The notes: generated by a model not told the origin, from the sequence alone. Shown: positions 46,561 through 59,400, counted from the first letter of the stretch. The stretch: 64,000 nucleotides of DNA from Humulus lupulus (GCF_963169125.1 NC_084794.1:90813018-90877017); one strand, 5' to 3'. Program-made: numbers and translations.

Positions 46561-47890
46561 TGCTGATACTTTGAACATAGTGCCAGTTGAACGACTATTT
46601 GTGCCAAGCATCCAAGCAGAGGAGACCTCTTTGGTGATCCAGGTGGCCGATACATGGATGGAACCATACATACAGTACCTTACGCAGGGCATCTTACCGG
46701 CGGACAGAAACAAAGCTAAGACCCTTCAGCGACAGGCTGCTAGATATATTCTGGTCGATGGAATTTTGTACCGGAGGGGATACTCAATGCCACTCCTCAG
46801 ATGTATCTCGAAAGAGAAGGCCAAGGAATTGATGAAAGAGGTACACGAAGGCTTTTGTGGGGACCATGCTGGGGGGCAAAGCTTATCAAAAAAGATCCTA
46901 AGACAAGGATACTTCTGGCCAAAAATGAATGAAGACTCGATGGAATTTTTGTGGAGGTGCGACAAGTGCCAGAGGTTCTCCAAAATTCCACGAGCAACCC
47001 CTAATGAGCTGAAATAGATGCAAAGTCCGTGGCCGTTCGCAGTCTGGGGTATAGATTTAATCGGATCTCTCCCTACAGGAAAGGGCGGCGTCAAGTACGC
47101 TATGGTTGCTACCGATTACTTCACTAAATGGGCCGAAGCTGAGCCACTCGCAACCATAACGACCAAGAAAGTGCTGGATTTTGTGGTAAAAAACATTGTA
47201 TGTCGCTATGGATTGCCAAGGAAGATTGTCTCAGACAATGGCACCCAGTTTGATAGTGATATGTTCACAGATTTTTTCAAACGACATGGAATTATCAAGA
47301 GCTTTTCTTCAGTCGCTCATCCTTAAGCAAATGGACAAGTCAAAGTAGTCAATAAAACGCTAAAGGATACTCTGAAGAAAAGACTTGAGGAGGCAAAGGG
47401 AGCATGGCCAGAACAATTTCCTGAAGTCCTTTGGTCGTACAGAACTTCTCATTGAACAGTGATAGACCATACTACATTTTCCTTAGCTTATGGATTTGAG
47501 GCTATGTTGCCTGTTGAGTTAGATCCGCCGTCGCATCGCAGAATAACGTACGATCAAGGCTCTAATAGCCAGCTATTGATGGAATCCCTTGATTTGGTCG
47601 ATGAAGGGCGAGAGCAAGCCCAAATCTGAGTATCTACTTACCAATAAAAAGTCGCCCGGTATTTCAATTCTAAAGTATGTGATAGGAAATTCAATGTCGA
47701 AGTTCTAGTACTTTGAAGGGTTTTCCTTAACACCTGTGACCAGACTGCTGGAGTACTCGGACCTAATTGGGAAGGACCATACCAGATTGAAGAAGTCCTC
47801 CATCCAGGCACCTATAAACTTGCTCACTTAATTGGAGATCTCATTCCTCGCTATTGGAATGGAGAACACTTGCGCAAGTACTATCAATAA
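46561..47890 (+). pseudogene. Element B integrase
   Basis: The zinc-binding region (VHEGFCGDHAGG ... WRCDKCQRF) is at about 46840-46980. TAG at 47015-47017 sits where element A has CAG. The core has GIDLIGSLPTGKGG and VSDNGTQFDSD (both Asp present). TAA at 47324 follows. The expected Glu in the next helix is Lys here (AAA, 47342-47344), while element A keeps Glu. C-terminal GPNWEGPYQIEEV matches A; the last codon is TAA 47888-47890. Several further stops lie near 47453-47660. Confidence 0.9.
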
Positions 47891-48574
47891 ACAATTCTTC
47901 TTAAAGAATTGGCTTGTATTAATTTTACTTTTTACAAGTTATGAAAAATGGTTGGTCATTTTACGTGACTGATCGCTTATAAGTGTAAGATCTTATTGAT
48001 CACTCGTATTGACATGTTTTGTCCATTTATTACGATAAATATAAGGGACTGTGCGCAGCCAGTCATTCTTGCCAATTATTGTATTTATTACAAGTATTTG
48101 CTCATTACGTGTGTTGTTATGATGAACTATCGTTTTAAATTCTTTGCTCCGAGCAGTAATGTTCGAACATATTTTGGTCAAGGCAAGTGACCAAGGACCT
48201 AAAGCTCCTCAATCACTTGGGGGCATATGAGGCATCTAGTAAGCAAAGCATATCGAAAGGTATGTAAACACATGAGCAAAATAAGTGAAAGCATGCTAGG
48301 GTACTTAGAGTATTTTTCAAAATTTTGTATTTTGTTAAATCAAACCAAAGTACTATACTAAGTTCGGTCATGCAAAAAGATGTTATAATAACATTAAAAT
48401 ATTATAATATCAAAAGGAATTCCTTTACACCACAAGAAACAACTGCTTGGATGTAATTGTTAAAAGTAAAAATTTCCCATGCAGCAATAAAAATTAAAAA
48501 TTAAAAAAGTAATTGTCTTTACATCACGACCCGTAGGTCGTGTATTAAAAAAATAACAAGAAAAATAAAAAAGA
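47891..48574. other. Non-coding spacer of element B between pol and antisense ORF
   Basis: No gene is visible. The spacer aligns with 5408-6090 of element A, with best conservation around the AATCACTTGGGGGCATATG block and the ACTTAGAGTATTTTTC words. The two flanking genes converge on it. Confidence 0.72.
48216..48226 (+). promoter_or_regulatory. Internal polypurine-tract-like block of element B
   Basis: ACTTGGGGGCA here is identical over 11 bases to the 3' polypurine tract at 52120-52130. Element A has ACTTGGGGGGCA at the same relative place (5766-5777, minus strand). Conservation in both elements argues against chance; it may be a second plus-strand primer or the relic of an older 3' end. 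Confidence 0.6.
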
Positions 48575-51248
48575 CTACGAGGATGGAGGATCTTGAGGAG
48601 CATGCTGGTCGACATTGGCGCCAGCTTCATTATTTGTGCCGTCAATCCCGTTGCCAGGGAAATCTTTGGAGAAGCAAGAATTATAGCCCTTTCTTCTTCC
48701 TCCAGGCGAATGGTGCACTGGGACATTAAAGTCTGTCTCAAGCGCTCAGACAGATAGCTGAAGTCGGCCTTCTGATTGTGCTTCCAAAACTCGTAGAAGC
48801 AAAGGTGGGTGGCTTCCTTATACTTCTCCAAGTTTTTGGCATCAGTTTCTTCGAGCTCCTTCACGCGCCTTTCCAACTCCTTCGTCTCCTTCCTGCTCGC
48901 AGTCAGATCGAGCTTAAGCTGTTTGGATTGTTGGTAATTGAGTTTGGCACTCTCCCTGAATTTTTCTTTATCTTCATTGGATTTGTTCAGGGAGGCCCGA
49001 CTTTCCAACAACTCCTCGGTCAGCGTGGCTTTCTGCTTGAGTAGTTCATCGTTCTGCTTATTCAGCTCTGCGTTTTTCTCAAGCAGTTCACCGTTCTACT
49101 TGGCCAGTTCAATGTTCTCTCGAGCAGGTCAGCATTCTTTCCCTCGAGTGCCTTCATTGCCTCAGCGAGCCTGGTGTCAAATTTTTTGGTCCGGGAGACC
49201 ATTGCACCCGCGTGGCGCCAGCCAGCAGTCATGGTCAGCCATCCCTATGACCAGATGAAAGGAATAAGGTGATGGCATAAAATTAAAAGTAAATTACTCA
49301 GCAACAGAAAGAAACTTACATTGACTATCTCATTAAGCTCTCGATTTATTATTTGGTCAGTTTCCATGGAGATGGTACCATCGATGGCCTCTTGACTACG
49401 TTTGTGTTTGGAGAGTTTGTATATTCTCTCCCTAGCCGAACTGACCACGGTGCTGGACAGGGAGCCTTCAGGCTGAGTACGGTGTGGCTGGTCGGAAGGC
49501 ATTGGAGGAGTGGGGTGCTAATCGACCGATGGAGTTGAGGCCGGCTGGTCGAGTGGAGAGGGAGGTGGCGTATTTTCCTTCGAAGGAACAACTGATGAAG
49601 GACCCTCAGCCCGTGCCTTCTTTGAAGCAGTTTTGCTGCTCTCCCCCCGACCCTCTTACTGTCTTTCTTCTTGCCTGAGGAAGCAGCAGCGACCTTGTAA
49701 ATGCTCAAACACGTATTCAGACGACATATCTGCACAAAAGGAAACAATACGAGCAGTGAGACAAAATATATAGATGGAACTAAAAAAGAAAGTAAGGAGA
49801 TTATAAGTAAAGTACCCGTGCTACAACTACTGGTCGCTACATTACTTACTGAACTACTTCTACCCTCACTTACTGCCTGGAAGAAATCTGAATTTAAGTT
49901 TGGAGTATACTTAAAGTTGTCGTCCCCGTCAAATAAGTGACAGGGAATTGGCAAACTATCTAAGAGTGAGAAAACAATACCGTTCTCATCTGAGGACTCT
50001 TTGATGGGAGTAGAGGGTTCAGTGGCTTTGTTTTTTCCCTTTCCCAGTGGGGCGGGGGGGGGGGGGGGGGGCAGCCCGCGGGGTGCTAGAGGGCTCCCTG
50101 ATTGTCACTCCAGTCATCCTCCTCCTTTGAGGTTGCGACACGTTTGGGTGCTGCTCGGGAATGTCCTCACTGGTGGCACTCCCTGCTGTTGACTCCCTCA
50201 CATCCTGGTGAGGTGCCGAAAACCCGACCAACCTCAGGTTAGCCTCTATGACCAACTATTTGACGCTCTTCTCTATGTCAGTCATGCTGGCCAAGAGGGT
50301 TGATCGGACTTCCATGTCTGGAGTGGGAGCCGGTCGCAGCCACGAGCCTAAAATGCACTAAATCTCTAAGAGAAATGCAAGAAGAATTAAAGGAAAATAA
50401 ATGATCAGGGGAGTAAAAATATTACCTCCTTGGGTGAAGGCCAGGTTGTTGGCGACCATGTCTGTAGTCAGAAAGTACTCTAGATGGTACTTCCCCACAT
50501 TGGATATAAAGGTGGTATCACTCAGGAAAATGCGAGACGTTTCCTGGTGACAGAAATGGAAGAATCCCGTGTTTTCTTGACTGGGGTTGGATTTTAGGTC
50601 GAACAGATAGTTGACCTCGTGTGGTGTGGGGACATGCCATTTCTTATGGCTATAAAGGATATAGAGTCCAGAGAGCATTCTATACCCGTTTGGGGTTATT
50701 TGGAAAGGAGCGACCCATAAATAGTTGGCCACTCCTTGGAAGAAAGGATGGAGAGGCAGGATCGCTTCTGCCTCGATGTGATACCTCGACCAGGCGCTGA
50801 AGGCGCCTCCAGGCAGATTTGCCCGTTGGTCTCTGGTAGGTTGGACTAGGGTCACCCCAGGAAGCTCGTACTTCTTAATATAATTTGCAATCATCCTAAC
50901 CGTTACTCGAATAGGAGGGGCAACGTACCATTCAACATCTGGTTGAATGGCATTTCAAAGTTGGGCTTGAATTTGGATTTCAGGGTCGGGGGTGTTTTCT
51001 TTCCGACCACTGGTCGAAGGAACTTCAGCCCGAGGAGCAGGCTGATTTGAAGGGGAAGCAAATGTTTTCTTTTTCTGGGCTTTGGACTTTACTCGACCCA
51101 TATTTTGAAGTGGGGATGATGGAATGTTTGGGGTGACACGAGAAAAAGGGATCTCTGGTATCAACAGCGACGGTTGCTCCTTGTCCTCAAGCAATTGGGC
51201 CAGCAAGTCATTGTCGATAGGCCTCTCACCTCCCCACGGATCTTGCAT
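48575..51248 (-). pseudogene. Antisense additional ORF of element B (Transposase_28-like)
   Basis: The minus-strand ATG at 51248 begins MQDPWGGERPID. After a TGA near 50967 the frame continues with DVEWYVAPP and 50894-50358: IKKYELPGVTLVQPT, GGAFSAWSRYHIEAE, FFQGVANYLWVAPFQITPNG, HVPTPHEVNYLFDLKSNP (Transposase_28 region). A GTAAT donor follows near 50425. Later exons hold a Gln/Pro/Ser-rich part with an 18-G run (50054-50071), a short hydrophobic stretch near 49830 that is probably intron, and a coiled coil at 49011-48680 (LERRVKELEETDAKNLEKYK). The final frame, reached by a one-base shift, ends at TAG 48577-48575. The gene organisation matches 331-5407. Function unknown. Confidence 0.75.
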
Positions 51249-52119
51249 GAAAATCTGCGAACAAAAAAGGGGAGATGAGAATTTAAGGCCTAAAACCTTG
51301 TGTTTAAAAGTTGGAATAACGCTGCTCATGTATAAAAGTTAAGCTTTTATACGACTAACATCATTCTGATAAAAAACTGTATTTCAAGCGAACAGTTTGG
51401 AAAATAGATTAAAAAGCAGAAGTGAAAAGTTTTTTAGGAAAAACTTTTCGACTCTGAAAGGGCGGGAAAAACCCAGTTTTTCGGCTAGCTTAAAAATCGA
51501 ATTTTTACTTCGGTTTTACGCCCTAAATCTACAATCTCAACTACCAAACTGACTCCTAACTCCTATAAAACATTATTTCACTACCCTATCAAACATCGAT
51601 CAATATGCCCACTTACCCCAAAACAGTTTCAGCCAAGAACATTCAAGAGCTCAGGCACGAAATAGATATAAAATGGTTTTACATGACATCTCAAACGACT
51701 GAAAGATTCGGGAAACTTACTTGGATGAAAGTTAGAGTACGAACATGAACGTTTTGAACGTCTGAGCGAAAGTTCCTTAGATCAGCGATGAAAGCTTCTA
51801 GGTTTTCTAGGCTCTGATGGTCGAAGTTCTTCAGAGTTCTTGAAGAAGATAAGATAAATGAAAAGTAAAAAGTAAAAATGTGATATTGGGGTATTATTTA
51901 TAGTGATCGTGGCACCGTAAAAGAGGTAATCATGGAATTACTTTTTTCAAAGTATGGGGAAGTGAAATATCCGTCAGACAATTTTTTGGGAAAATGAAAA
52001 GACTTGATTGGCCATGATTAGTTACCTTTTTCGAGAAGGCATGGGCGACTGAAAGATTTGGTGGGGTACATGAAGAGTCGGTTTCAGAAGTTTACTTTAT
52101 GCTGGTCGCAGTAAAATAA
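51249..52119. other. Element B 3' untranslated region / antisense promoter side
   Basis: No gene is seen. The region lies between the antisense ORF start and the 3' polypurine tract, so on the minus strand it should hold the promoter and 5' leader of the antisense gene. TATTATTTATAG at about 51891-51902 (CTATAAATAATA on the minus strand) is a good TATA candidate. The segment 51360-51620 aligns with positions 1-240 of element A. Confidence 0.55.
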
Positions 52120-52132
52120 ACTTGGGGGCAAA
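52120..52132 (+). promoter_or_regulatory. 3' polypurine tract of element B
   Basis: ACTTGGGGGCAAA directly precedes the 3' LTR (TGTTTACCC). It is the expected plus-strand primer for cDNA synthesis. Confidence 0.85.
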
Positions 52133-52752
52133 TGTTTACCCAAAAATGGCTGCTGATAATGTGGCAAGGATTTCTCACGCGTATTTGACACGTGGCAGAG
52201 TAGAAATAAAGAAGTGCTATACAATTATCGACCAACTACCCATTGCTTCGTCAAACCTCACGATTAGATGCGACCAAGCTGGTCGTATGCTTCGGTTTAT
52301 TTCCTTAAAAGATTGTAATCTTATAATAACTACGTTGATTATTTCCTCTTTATTGCCTTGATACACGAATATTAAGGATAATTAAGGCCCATTGGCCCAT
52401 GTAACCCCTCTTGAGCCTATAAATATGCATGAGAGAGCTCAAGGAAGGGACTTTTGACTTTTGAATCTTTTTTCTAAATACTAAGAGAAAGAGCATATAG
52501 TGCGATTATCCTCCAAACAATTGTATTTCCCCTTAGGCTTGTGAAACTCAAGAACTCTAGTTCTTTGATCACAACATTGGGATTCAATATTAATAACAGC
52601 ACTAAGTGGACGTAGGTCATTACAATCCATTGGGGCCGAACCACTATAAATCGCTTGTGTCTATTCTTTACCATTAGATTCCATTCTTAATTATCATCTC
52701 ATTTCTTGTCGTACTTTTGACTCTGTGTCGTTGGCCAAATCGAGGGTCAACA
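52133..52752 (+). repeat. 3' LTR of element B
   Basis: This LTR is 620 bp with the same termini as the 5' LTR. The TATA box CTATAAATAT is at 52417-52426. One G-box-like CACGTGGC is kept (52189-52196); the first ACGT site of the 5' LTR reads AATGTGGC here. The flank is AACCC. Confidence 0.93.
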
Positions 52753-53951
52753 AACCCCACAGATAACACTTAAGCAGTCAATTATCTCAGTTTCCCTATT
52801 ATAATTAATTAAAGCTAAGCGCTCTTAACTAATCATTTTTACCAAGCAATAAACCCATTAAGCATGCGATCTATTTAACCTAGGAAAAATATTGCACTCC
52901 ATAGAAACAAGTTAATCTAGGTTCTATTTTTCATCATACCAAGATACCCGTCACAATACCCTAATTGCAATTTATCACACCACTTAGAATCCTAAATTAT
53001 TATGTGAATAACAATCCTAAGATGATAGTAGAATAATGCAAAACCCTAATAAGTGGCTGTCTAAACAAGATTTTACAAGATCCATGACATTCAAGTAGAA
53101 AAATATAAGCAATTTAATATAAGGAAATAGAAATAATAAGATTTATCAATGCATTCAAGATCTCATGTATAGGGTTTTGAAATAACAGTCAACTACAAAG
53201 AAAACTACTCCATAATCACATTCATATTCACAAACATAAATATTCAATGACAATAAAGAAGTTTTGAGAAGAAAGAAAAACTAGAGTGAAAAATGTAGAT
53301 GATGGTGTCTTTTCTTCTCCTCTCCCGCTATAGACTCTAAAATTCACAATCCAAAGTTTTTCTAAATGTTAACCCTAATATCTTTTATAGCCCCTTCAAA
53401 ATTACATTTAAAAATCAAAATTTAAGAAAAAATTCTTTCACTGGCTGCGGCCACAGAACTGATCTAGGAAAAATGAGCGTGCTGGCCATGGCTAGGGGTT
53501 TATGGTGGTCGCGACCACTGGGGCTGGGGTCTGGAATAAGGCTGGCCGAGGCTAGCACACTTTTTCCGCGCGCGTACATTTTTCTTAATTTTTTTCGTGT
53601 TTCTTCAACTGTAGCCACTGATGATATTTTAATCATAACTTCCTTAATATAACTCGGAATTGGATGATTCAAAAATATATGGAAAGCTAAGAAAAATATA
53701 TAAAACTTATATTTCTAGAAATATTTCTAAAAGAGTAATAAAAAATTGTCAAAATAAAGTGTGAAGATTTAGACTTGTAATTATGAGTTTAACCATTGCT
53801 TGTAAAACATCCCACATTCATTCTTTTTCATCCAAATGTCTTGAAAATCCTAAAAACACACAATAAAATTACTAAACATATATAAATAAATAATGAAGTG
53901 TATAATCATAGAAGAATAATGAATTAAAAATAGTCAATTTGATACTTATCA

Positions 53952-54778
53952 AATTCCCCCACACTTGACATTTGTTCATCCTTGAGCAAATAAAATAAAA
54001 ATTAAAAGTTGTCTCAAAAATTGATCAAACAAATAAATCATAGGAAAAATTCAAATTCAACATTCCTCAAAATTTCAACTCAATGCCCAATCACCACTTA
54101 AACTCGTCCTCTTTATGAATATGCACAATCAAACTTACCAAAACACAAACATTTGAATCAATTTATACATGCCAAACTATGTTTTAAAGTCTCTTGTATA
54201 GTAAATATTTTCATGAAAAAATCCACTCCATAGACGTTAACTAATTATTCTCCACTAATGTAAACACACATAATCAAGAATCAAAAGGTCTTTAAAAGCT
54301 TGTAATGTAAGACTAAGGTTAAAAGCAGATGAAAGATTAATATTTAAGCTTAAATCACACCATAGCCTTTATTTTTGTCTATTATCTAGATCTTCCCACA
54401 AATTTCTCATACAATTCAAGAAAATACATAACCTTTCCTTTTTTTTTCTTTTCACATTGATCATACTATTTCCCCCACACTTATACTTTCACAAACTTTT
54501 CTTCTTCTTTTTTTTTTTTTCAATGCATAATTTTTCTTCTTTTTTTTTTCAACTTCATAGGGAGAAATATTATATCATATACATTCACATTACAATCCAA
54601 CAAACCAATACAAATTGTCCCCTTCTTACAATTCATAACCCAACCCACAAAATCAAACATTCATATAAAACTATGGTGTAATGAGTCAAAAAGAGATAAA
54701 AATTTAAGCTACAAAGGTTTAGATATTGAATTCATAAAAGAAAAAAAAAGAGTCATTATGGCTCAAAAATGAGAAACT
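53952..54778 (-). other. Internal 3' part of element C
   Basis: The polypurine tract AAGTGTGGGGGAATT (minus strand, 53966-53952) borders LTR C. Beyond it the sequence is AT-rich, with a second CCCCCACACTT block near 54473 and poly-T runs near 54510. No coding domain is recognised. It ends where LTR D2 begins. Confidence 0.55.
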
Positions 54779-56477
54779 TGTTGGGTTTTATGCCCTTATA
54801 AAACCATGTCGGACATGTAACACGATTTCATATTGTCAATAAAAGTAGTAGAAATCATTTAGTTTGAAAATCGTGTTGCTTGCTTGTTTTATTACATGGT
54901 TATTGAAATAATACAAACATTTATAAAATAAAAAAAATATGGATAGTTACAATTATAGTGACTAGGTCACAGTGGATTATAGTTGTAATTATATGTTCAA
55001 AAGAACGAGTCCTAAGATTAGATCAGTGCATTGGATTTTCACTGATTAGGCAATCTACGATATGATTTACTTCCACATTCGGGGTGTGATGTCTTGTCCA
55101 AGGCATTGACTAAGTAGATAAGATCAAATATATTTGGTTACATTGGACTAGGACCAATATTGATTGATAAATAAGTATCGTTGTTATCGAATCTAATCAA
55201 TGTCACAATGTTGACCATAGGTTAAGTCGATCTTAATTCTGAGTGATAATATTCTGCTAATTATATTATTTAAATCTTTTGACTTGTTCGTTACCATCTT
55301 ACCCTACGGTCTAGCCCATACTTACATCTTGGAGATTTAGTAGTGTAATTGAGTGGGTTATTATTCATAGATATGAAATCTACAACTTCTGTATGAGAAG
55401 TGAAAATATGATTTCCTTAATTGCTTTGTTCAAAATGTTAAATGATTGAGATCTCATTTCTATTATTAAGTTCATGGAAATATCATTTATAAGGAACTTA
55501 GTGGGAGTTAAGGATAAAATACTGATGAGGGGTAAAACAGTAATTTGCACCCAACTCGTTAGTAAGTCATATATAGAGGATTGACTGACTGTAATGGTTA
55601 TAACAATGGATAACATATTTATGGTTTGAAAAATACGTTCTATGAATTCAAGAGTTCAATTCCGAGTCTATAGTGGAGTCACGAGGAATTAATGATGTAG
55701 TGAAATTATTCGTAAATAAATTCACGGTAACTTATTGAAGCTTAATTTCATGGATCTATGGTCCTCGCATCACTTTTGATTAAATCATCTAGAATGTCTC
55801 AATTAATTGATTTAATTATCAATTAGGATTTTTAAAGTTGACTAGGTCAATTTTGGAAAATTTACAGAAATATGAGATTTAGAAAATAAAATAGAATCTT
55901 TGGTTAAATTTATTAATATTGATAAATTGGTGTTAATATAAATAAATAATATTAAATCAAGTTTCAAATTATAATTAGTTAATTTTATTATGGATTTAAT
56001 TAATTAATTAAAAAAAATAAAATGTTTTACATTTAGGCCCAATTGAGATTTAAATTCAAAACAAAGAGATTGGGCCCAAGTCCATTTGTGGGAGCCTAAG
56101 CCTTTTATCTTTATGTTTATTATTTTAAATTTAAATTGAAATAAAGCCCATTAAGTTGCCTATATAAGGAATATGATATCTAGAGTTTTCATAAGTCAGT
56201 CTCAGTTGATTCATTGGGTAAGTGAAAACCTAGACAGTCTAATCCTTTCTTGGGCAATCTCTCTCTTCTTCTTTTCTAGATCTATATCTCATGTGTTGAG
56301 AATCAGCCCACACTAGTTCTAGGTTGATCAAAGGCTTGGTGAGGAAAACAATGTTGCTGATCTAGTTCAATCTCTTGATAATACTCTGCTACAGAAAGGA
56401 ATCAAGGGTTAGAGAGATTGAAGGAATGAGTTGTTCCAGTTCCACTGCGTAATGTAAGTTTTACTTTACTCTATATT
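54779..56477 (+). repeat. LTR of unclassified family D (copy D2), truncated by element H
   Basis: It starts TGTTGGGTTTTATGCCC and follows D1 (26356-28238) along its length, with shared landmarks such as GGTCAATTTTGGA, CACGAGGAATTAAT and CAATTCCGAGTCT. It stops about 140 bp before the expected end, exactly where element H starts (56478). TATA-like CCTATATAAGG is near 56159. Whether it is solo or part of a full element cannot be seen. Confidence 0.8.
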
Positions 56478-59400
56478 TGTAACGTCCTCCTAATCCAGGA
56501 CCGTTACATTGTGTACTTTAAAATTGTGTCAGACTTGCTAACCAAGTCATTTGGTTTAAAATGTGTAACTAAGGTTAATGTCAAGGGTTAGTGTAATGAC
56601 CCCAAATTCGCTAATGAGGCTTAAGGGCCTTGATTAGTGTGCCAAGAAGGCATTATTGGATTATTATGTGATTTAAATGTGTAATTATATGTTTAGTAAT
56701 GTTTTTATGATAATATGATATATATATATATATGTGTGATAAATGTGAGAACCGCATTATTATGTGGGTAGGTTTGCAGGGCACGACTCGAGGCGATCCT
56801 AGGGCTAGTTAGCGGGGAAAAGTCACAACAGGGCTCAACAACTGACTTTGGATAAGTCAGGGGTATTTTAAGTATTGGGTAGTGATTTGGACTATTGGGT
56901 TATGAAAATAAATATATGGAGATATATTTGAGGTTAGGAAGTCTAAGCGGGAATATTAGGGGATTTTACCGTTTTGCCCTCGGGGACGTTTCCGGCACCC
57001 CGAGCCTTGGGATTAACTTAGTGGGTAAGACAAAAGTTAGGAAGTCTTTAGAAAAAAATATAAACCGACTTATTTCCTTCCTCAGTTAGACTTCTCTCTC
57101 AAGGAACACTCAAGATATATTCAAGAGGAAAAACATAGGAAAATTCTTGAGAAATTGGAGCTGTAGATTGCTGGGAATTCAGAGGAATTCAGGGGGAATT
57201 TAGAGGCTTAGCTCAGTAAACAATCCAGGACTAAATCAAGACTAAGGTAAGGGTTAATCCATGTGTTTTCCTGAAGTCTAACTTTGTGTACCAACTGGTT
57301 ATTGAGTTGTTGTCCAATTATTGATTAGGGTGGAATTGAGCTGGGAAACTTGGGAATCAACTGGACTTTGGATAGAGGAAAGGTTCTGTTAATAAGGTAA
57401 GCTCTACTCCATGAATTAGAGGTTTGAATTTGAGTTCTTGACTGGTTATTTTTGGGTGTTTATGTTCTTGGGTTTCAGAAATTAAAAAAAGAGAATTCTA
57501 GTGTGTGTTGGGCTGGGTTTTCTGTGGAATTGTGTTGTTTAAATCATGCTAAAGTGTTGGGATTGTTGGGTGTTGAAGTAGGGAGCTTAAGGGTGGTTTT
57601 GGCTAAGGTTTCAAGCCTAGAAATGGTGGGAATTCTGGGTTCGAAGGGAAGGGCTGCGACTCTGTTCTAGAGCGCTGCGACCCTAGGATGAAGAAAAGCC
57701 AAGGAGGCTCGGCCAAGGGTGGGCGCCGCGGCGCCCAAAGCAAGGGCCGCGGTGTGTGTCCTTGCCCAGGGTGGTCCTTGGTTCTGTTTTGAGGCTAGGG
57801 CCGCGGCTAAGCTTCAAGGGCCGCAGCCCTTAGTTGTTTACATGAACTTTTGAGGATTTTAGGCATGGGAATTCAGTAACTGTAAAGATTAAAGGTAAGA
57901 AAACTGCACCTGGTTGAATATATGTGATGGGACTAAGGGTTACCTATTGTAAATGCTTGAAAAGATGGTATTATGCCATGCAAGCCATTTAGTGAACCAA
58001 CGGCCTAAGAGTGCCAAGGGTTTCACTAGCGCACAGGGCGCGGCTCGGCCACTGGTAGCCGAGGACAGCTTATTATGCACTGAGCTCGGTTTAAGCGGGC
58101 CGGAGTCAGTGGGATAAATAGAGGGTGCAGCCTAAGTCATCGGCCCTGAATATTATGTGCTATGTGTAATATAAGTGATTGATTGCATCTTGAACCTGAG
58201 TATATGTGCTGAATGTCTATTGTGAATTATTTGATGAGAGTTCATGCTTGATGAATTAACTGTCTGATATCATTGATTGTGTTGTATATGATGTTTTCTT
58301 GCTGGGCCTTGGCTCACGGGTGCTACGTGGTGCAGGTAAAGGCAAGGGTAAGCTCGATCAGTCTTGATTGGAGAGCTTTGCGAGCGAAATGTACATAGCC
58401 AGCTGCTCAACCGCCACAGTTGAGGTTTAGGCAGGGACGCGTGACCCAGAGATTTACTATTTTGCCTTAGTATGGCTAACCTTTGTTTATGTATTTTTTT
58501 TTTGGAGTCTGTAAATCAACTTTTAACTCTGTTACTTTTGGGATCCCGTGTATGTGACAGTTTAATTATATAAAATGAGTCTTTTGAGACCAAAACCTTT
58601 TAACCCTAGCCCTTACATGTTACTAACACGTTTTTAAAAATGATGACTTGATTAGCAAGTCTTGCACCTTTAAAAGTACATAGTGTAGCGGTCTTGGCTA
58701 TCTAGGGTGTTACAGTTAGGGATAAAATTTTTGGTCAAAAGAACCTTTGACTTTTATATAAAAAGTTTCGTACAAACATGGGATCCTAGAACATTACAAT
58801 CAACTTTTAAATAGGTAAATATTCATCAAGATTACATTCAGCCGACCTAAGCGAAAAAAATAGGGCTATAACCCTAGTTCCTCTGAGATGTCCCTGGCCG
58901 TGGTGGTTGAGCAGTTGCATATGTACACGTTGCCACCGAAGCTCTCCAACTCATGGCTGGTCAAGTTTTCCCTTCCCCTTACCTGCACCACAAAGCTCCC
59001 GTGAGCCAAGGCTCAACAAGAAAAATTAACATGTGTATAAACAAAGAATATAAACTTCCAAATATCATCATTTAGTTACAGACAAATGGTCGTTGGACCA
59101 ACTTGGGGCCGCTGCCATATACAATTGACCATAGAGTCAATCCTGGGGCCTATGCCCTAGCTACGTGACCATAGAGTCACTTGGGGCCTTTGCCCTTAGC
59201 CTTGAGTAACTAGCCGTAGAGCTAGTCTAGCGTACCTGACGCTTTAATGTTTCATCGACCATAGGGTCGGCCAACGTAATAATACGTTGCTGGTTTAGGC
59301 CTAAGCCTTTCGGCCAGTGCGCAACGCGCTATTGCCGTCCTTGACTAATGAGTCAAGCCTTGATCCAGGAATACATACCATAATACAGAAACATATATGG

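Larger units (their letters stand above)
38547..52752 (+). mobile_element. Complete Tat-clade Ty3/gypsy element B
   Basis: This is a 14,206-bp plus-strand element with 619/620-bp LTRs and perfect target duplication AACCC (38542-38546 and 52753-52757). Contents in order: primer site, gag, protease, RT, Ty3-type RNase H, archaeal-type RNase H, integrase, a spacer with a polypurine-like block, an antisense ORF (51248 to 48575), polypurine tract and 3' LTR. It carries one insertion, the solo LTR G (42112-44550). It is homologous to element A throughout. LTRs differ visibly, more in U3 than near R, so the insertion is old. Multiple stops and a lost integrase Glu make it inactive. Confidence 0.95.
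38211..53951 (-). repeat. LTR of unclassified element C, split by element B
   Basis: The LTR sequence is 38211-38546 plus 52758-53951, about 1.53 kb. On the minus strand it begins TGATAAGTATC at 53951, immediately after a polypurine tract AAGTGTGGGGGAATT (53966-53952), so this is the 3' LTR of a minus-strand element. The outer end near 38211 (TGTCATATGCC) is the less certain boundary. A TATA box (GGCTATAAAAG on the minus strand) is near 53385. A GC-rich palindromic block is at about 53440-53575. Confidence 0.7.

Noticed and set aside
48778..49258. Plus-strand open frames around 48778-49258
   Set aside because: They lie opposite the coiled-coil exon of the antisense ORF of element B, which explains them.
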